Shown: positions 63,577-64,000 of the stretch, piece after piece
Layout: every line of letters begins with the position of its first letter
How positions within the stretch are numbered: the first letter of the stretch is position 1
Origin: Chlamydoabsidia padenii
Lineage: Eukaryota; Mucoromycota; Mucoromycetes; Mucorales; Cunninghamellaceae
Assembly: GCA_025330725.1 (NCBI GenBank)
Contig: JAIWND010000041.1
Coordinates: 124,001-188,000 of the forward strand
Length of the DNA stretch: 64,000 bases
Direction: 5' to 3'
Program-made: the position numbers and the translations under genes
Notes under the pieces: generated by a model
The model's database searches: none
Told to the model about the DNA's origin: nothing
What the model saw: only the letters and a program-made list of their open reading frames with translations

Positions 63577-64000
63577 ATGGATTCAGTATCAAGACGTTTA
63601 ATGAAAGAGTTGGCGGATTTCGAAAGAGAAGCTGACAATCATCCAGAAATTCTTACATTATACCCGGCAGACGATGAAGACCTTCTTACGTGGAAGGCCC
63701 AGATAGCTGGTCTGGTAAATACCCCCTATGAAGGTATGAAAGTGATATTCAAACTACCACTCGCTAATTTTTTTTAAAGGTGGGGTTTTTGATCTTTTAA
63801 TAAAAATACCTACCAACTATCCTATGCAACCGCCTACCATTATCTTCACGACTGTTATTTGTCATCCCAACGTTCATATCAAAGTAAAGGGAAAACCCAA
63901 ACCTTTCACCAGAGCTATTACTAATTCTTTTCTTCTTTTCAATAGACAGGTGAAATTTGCTTGGATATATTAAAAACTGCTTGGTCGCCTGCTTGGACCC
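63577..64000 (+). CDS. PEX4: Ubiquitin-conjugating enzyme, peroxin-4 like (partial)
   Basis: Exons 63577-63733, 63780-63883 and 63946-64000, cut by the window end. The UBC fold is evident: RRLMKELADFEREADNHPEI, KAQIAGLVNTPYEGGVFDLL, IPTNYPMQPPTIIF, HPNVHIKTGEICLDILKTAW. The active-site Cys lies in TGEICLDILK. The insertion-free TGEICLDILKxxWSP(A)W form is typical of PEX4, the E2 that monoubiquitinates PEX5 for receptor recycling at the peroxisome. Other E2s share parts of this motif, so the assignment is probable rather than certain. It is divergent from the GPATCH1 gene, 180 bp away. Confidence 0.8.

Noticed and set aside
63169..63640. Phe-rich ORFs on the minus strand near the A48 tract
   Set aside because: They are produced by translation of the homopolymer and overlap the GPATCH1 start and the divergent E2 gene.

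Overview
This window looks like nuclear DNA of an early-diverging fungus, most likely a member of the Mucoromycota (Mucorales-like). The evidence is short GT-AG introns (mostly 50-90 bp, often with a CTAAC/CTCAC branch point), intron-rich conserved eukaryotic genes (RPS25, the P2 stalk protein, PIH1, ADA2, PEX4, a GPATCH1 homologue, a Doa4/USP8-type deubiquitinase), AT-rich spacers and very many long A/T tracts (up to 67 bp). Many DNA transposons are also present. No species can be named from the sequence alone.

Layout. 0-6 kb: end of an unidentified gene, a small secreted protein, a homeodomain transcription factor and a serine/asparagine-rich unknown. 6.6-8.2 kb: decayed MULE transposase. 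8.4-11.4 kb: two tandem GRDP (DUF1399-type) genes. 11.8-12.2 kb: a secreted 12-cysteine, granulin-like protein. 12.4-13.8 kb: a second decayed MULE, itself split by a solo LTR with a perfect 5-bp target duplication. 14.0-15.3 kb: convergent RPS25 and RPP2. 15.7-18.7 kb: an apparently intact MULE with TIRs, a 10-bp target duplication and a six-exon 694-aa transposase.

18.7-31.4 kb is a transposon nest. Two nearly identical defective Tc1/mariner copies lie in inverted orientation. Between them are a single-exon 549-aa protein with a PD-(D/E)XK nuclease signature, a LINE remnant bracketed by inverted clusters of a 30-bp repeat, and a second Tc1 family. A free-standing OTU-protease ORF follows. 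31.7-36.6 kb holds an ADA2 paralogue without ZZ and SANT domains, a second solo LTR, decayed ORFs and PIH1.

The most unusual feature is at 37.0-40.7 kb. It is a 3.7-kb Tc1-like element with about 106-bp TIRs and TA duplications. It carries two divergent genes: an intact 510-aa DDE transposase with a GC-AG intron, and a 208-aa protein that resembles only the DNA-binding head of that transposase. A TGAAC/TGAGC minisatellite lies between them. 41.2-44.1 kb is a frameshifted PIF/Harbinger pair (transposase plus Myb-like partner). 44.6-47.1 kb is a decayed zinc-knuckle gene of unknown, probably mobile, origin.

47.5-64 kb is mostly host sequence: an unknown Ser/Thr-rich protein, the deubiquitinase divergent from a LYR-motif gene, another Tc1 copy, a type II membrane glycosyltransferase-like protein, a WD40/DUF2415-type protein, the GPATCH1 homologue and the start of a PEX4-like E2. 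The host genes cover transcription (homeodomain, ADA2/SAGA), translation (RPS25, P2), snoRNP/R2TP assembly (PIH1), RNA processing (GPATCH1) and ubiquitin/peroxisome biology. They do not form a pathway cluster. Exon borders were set by hand from splice signals and reading frame, so they may be off by a few bases, and similarity calls rest on recognition without any database search.
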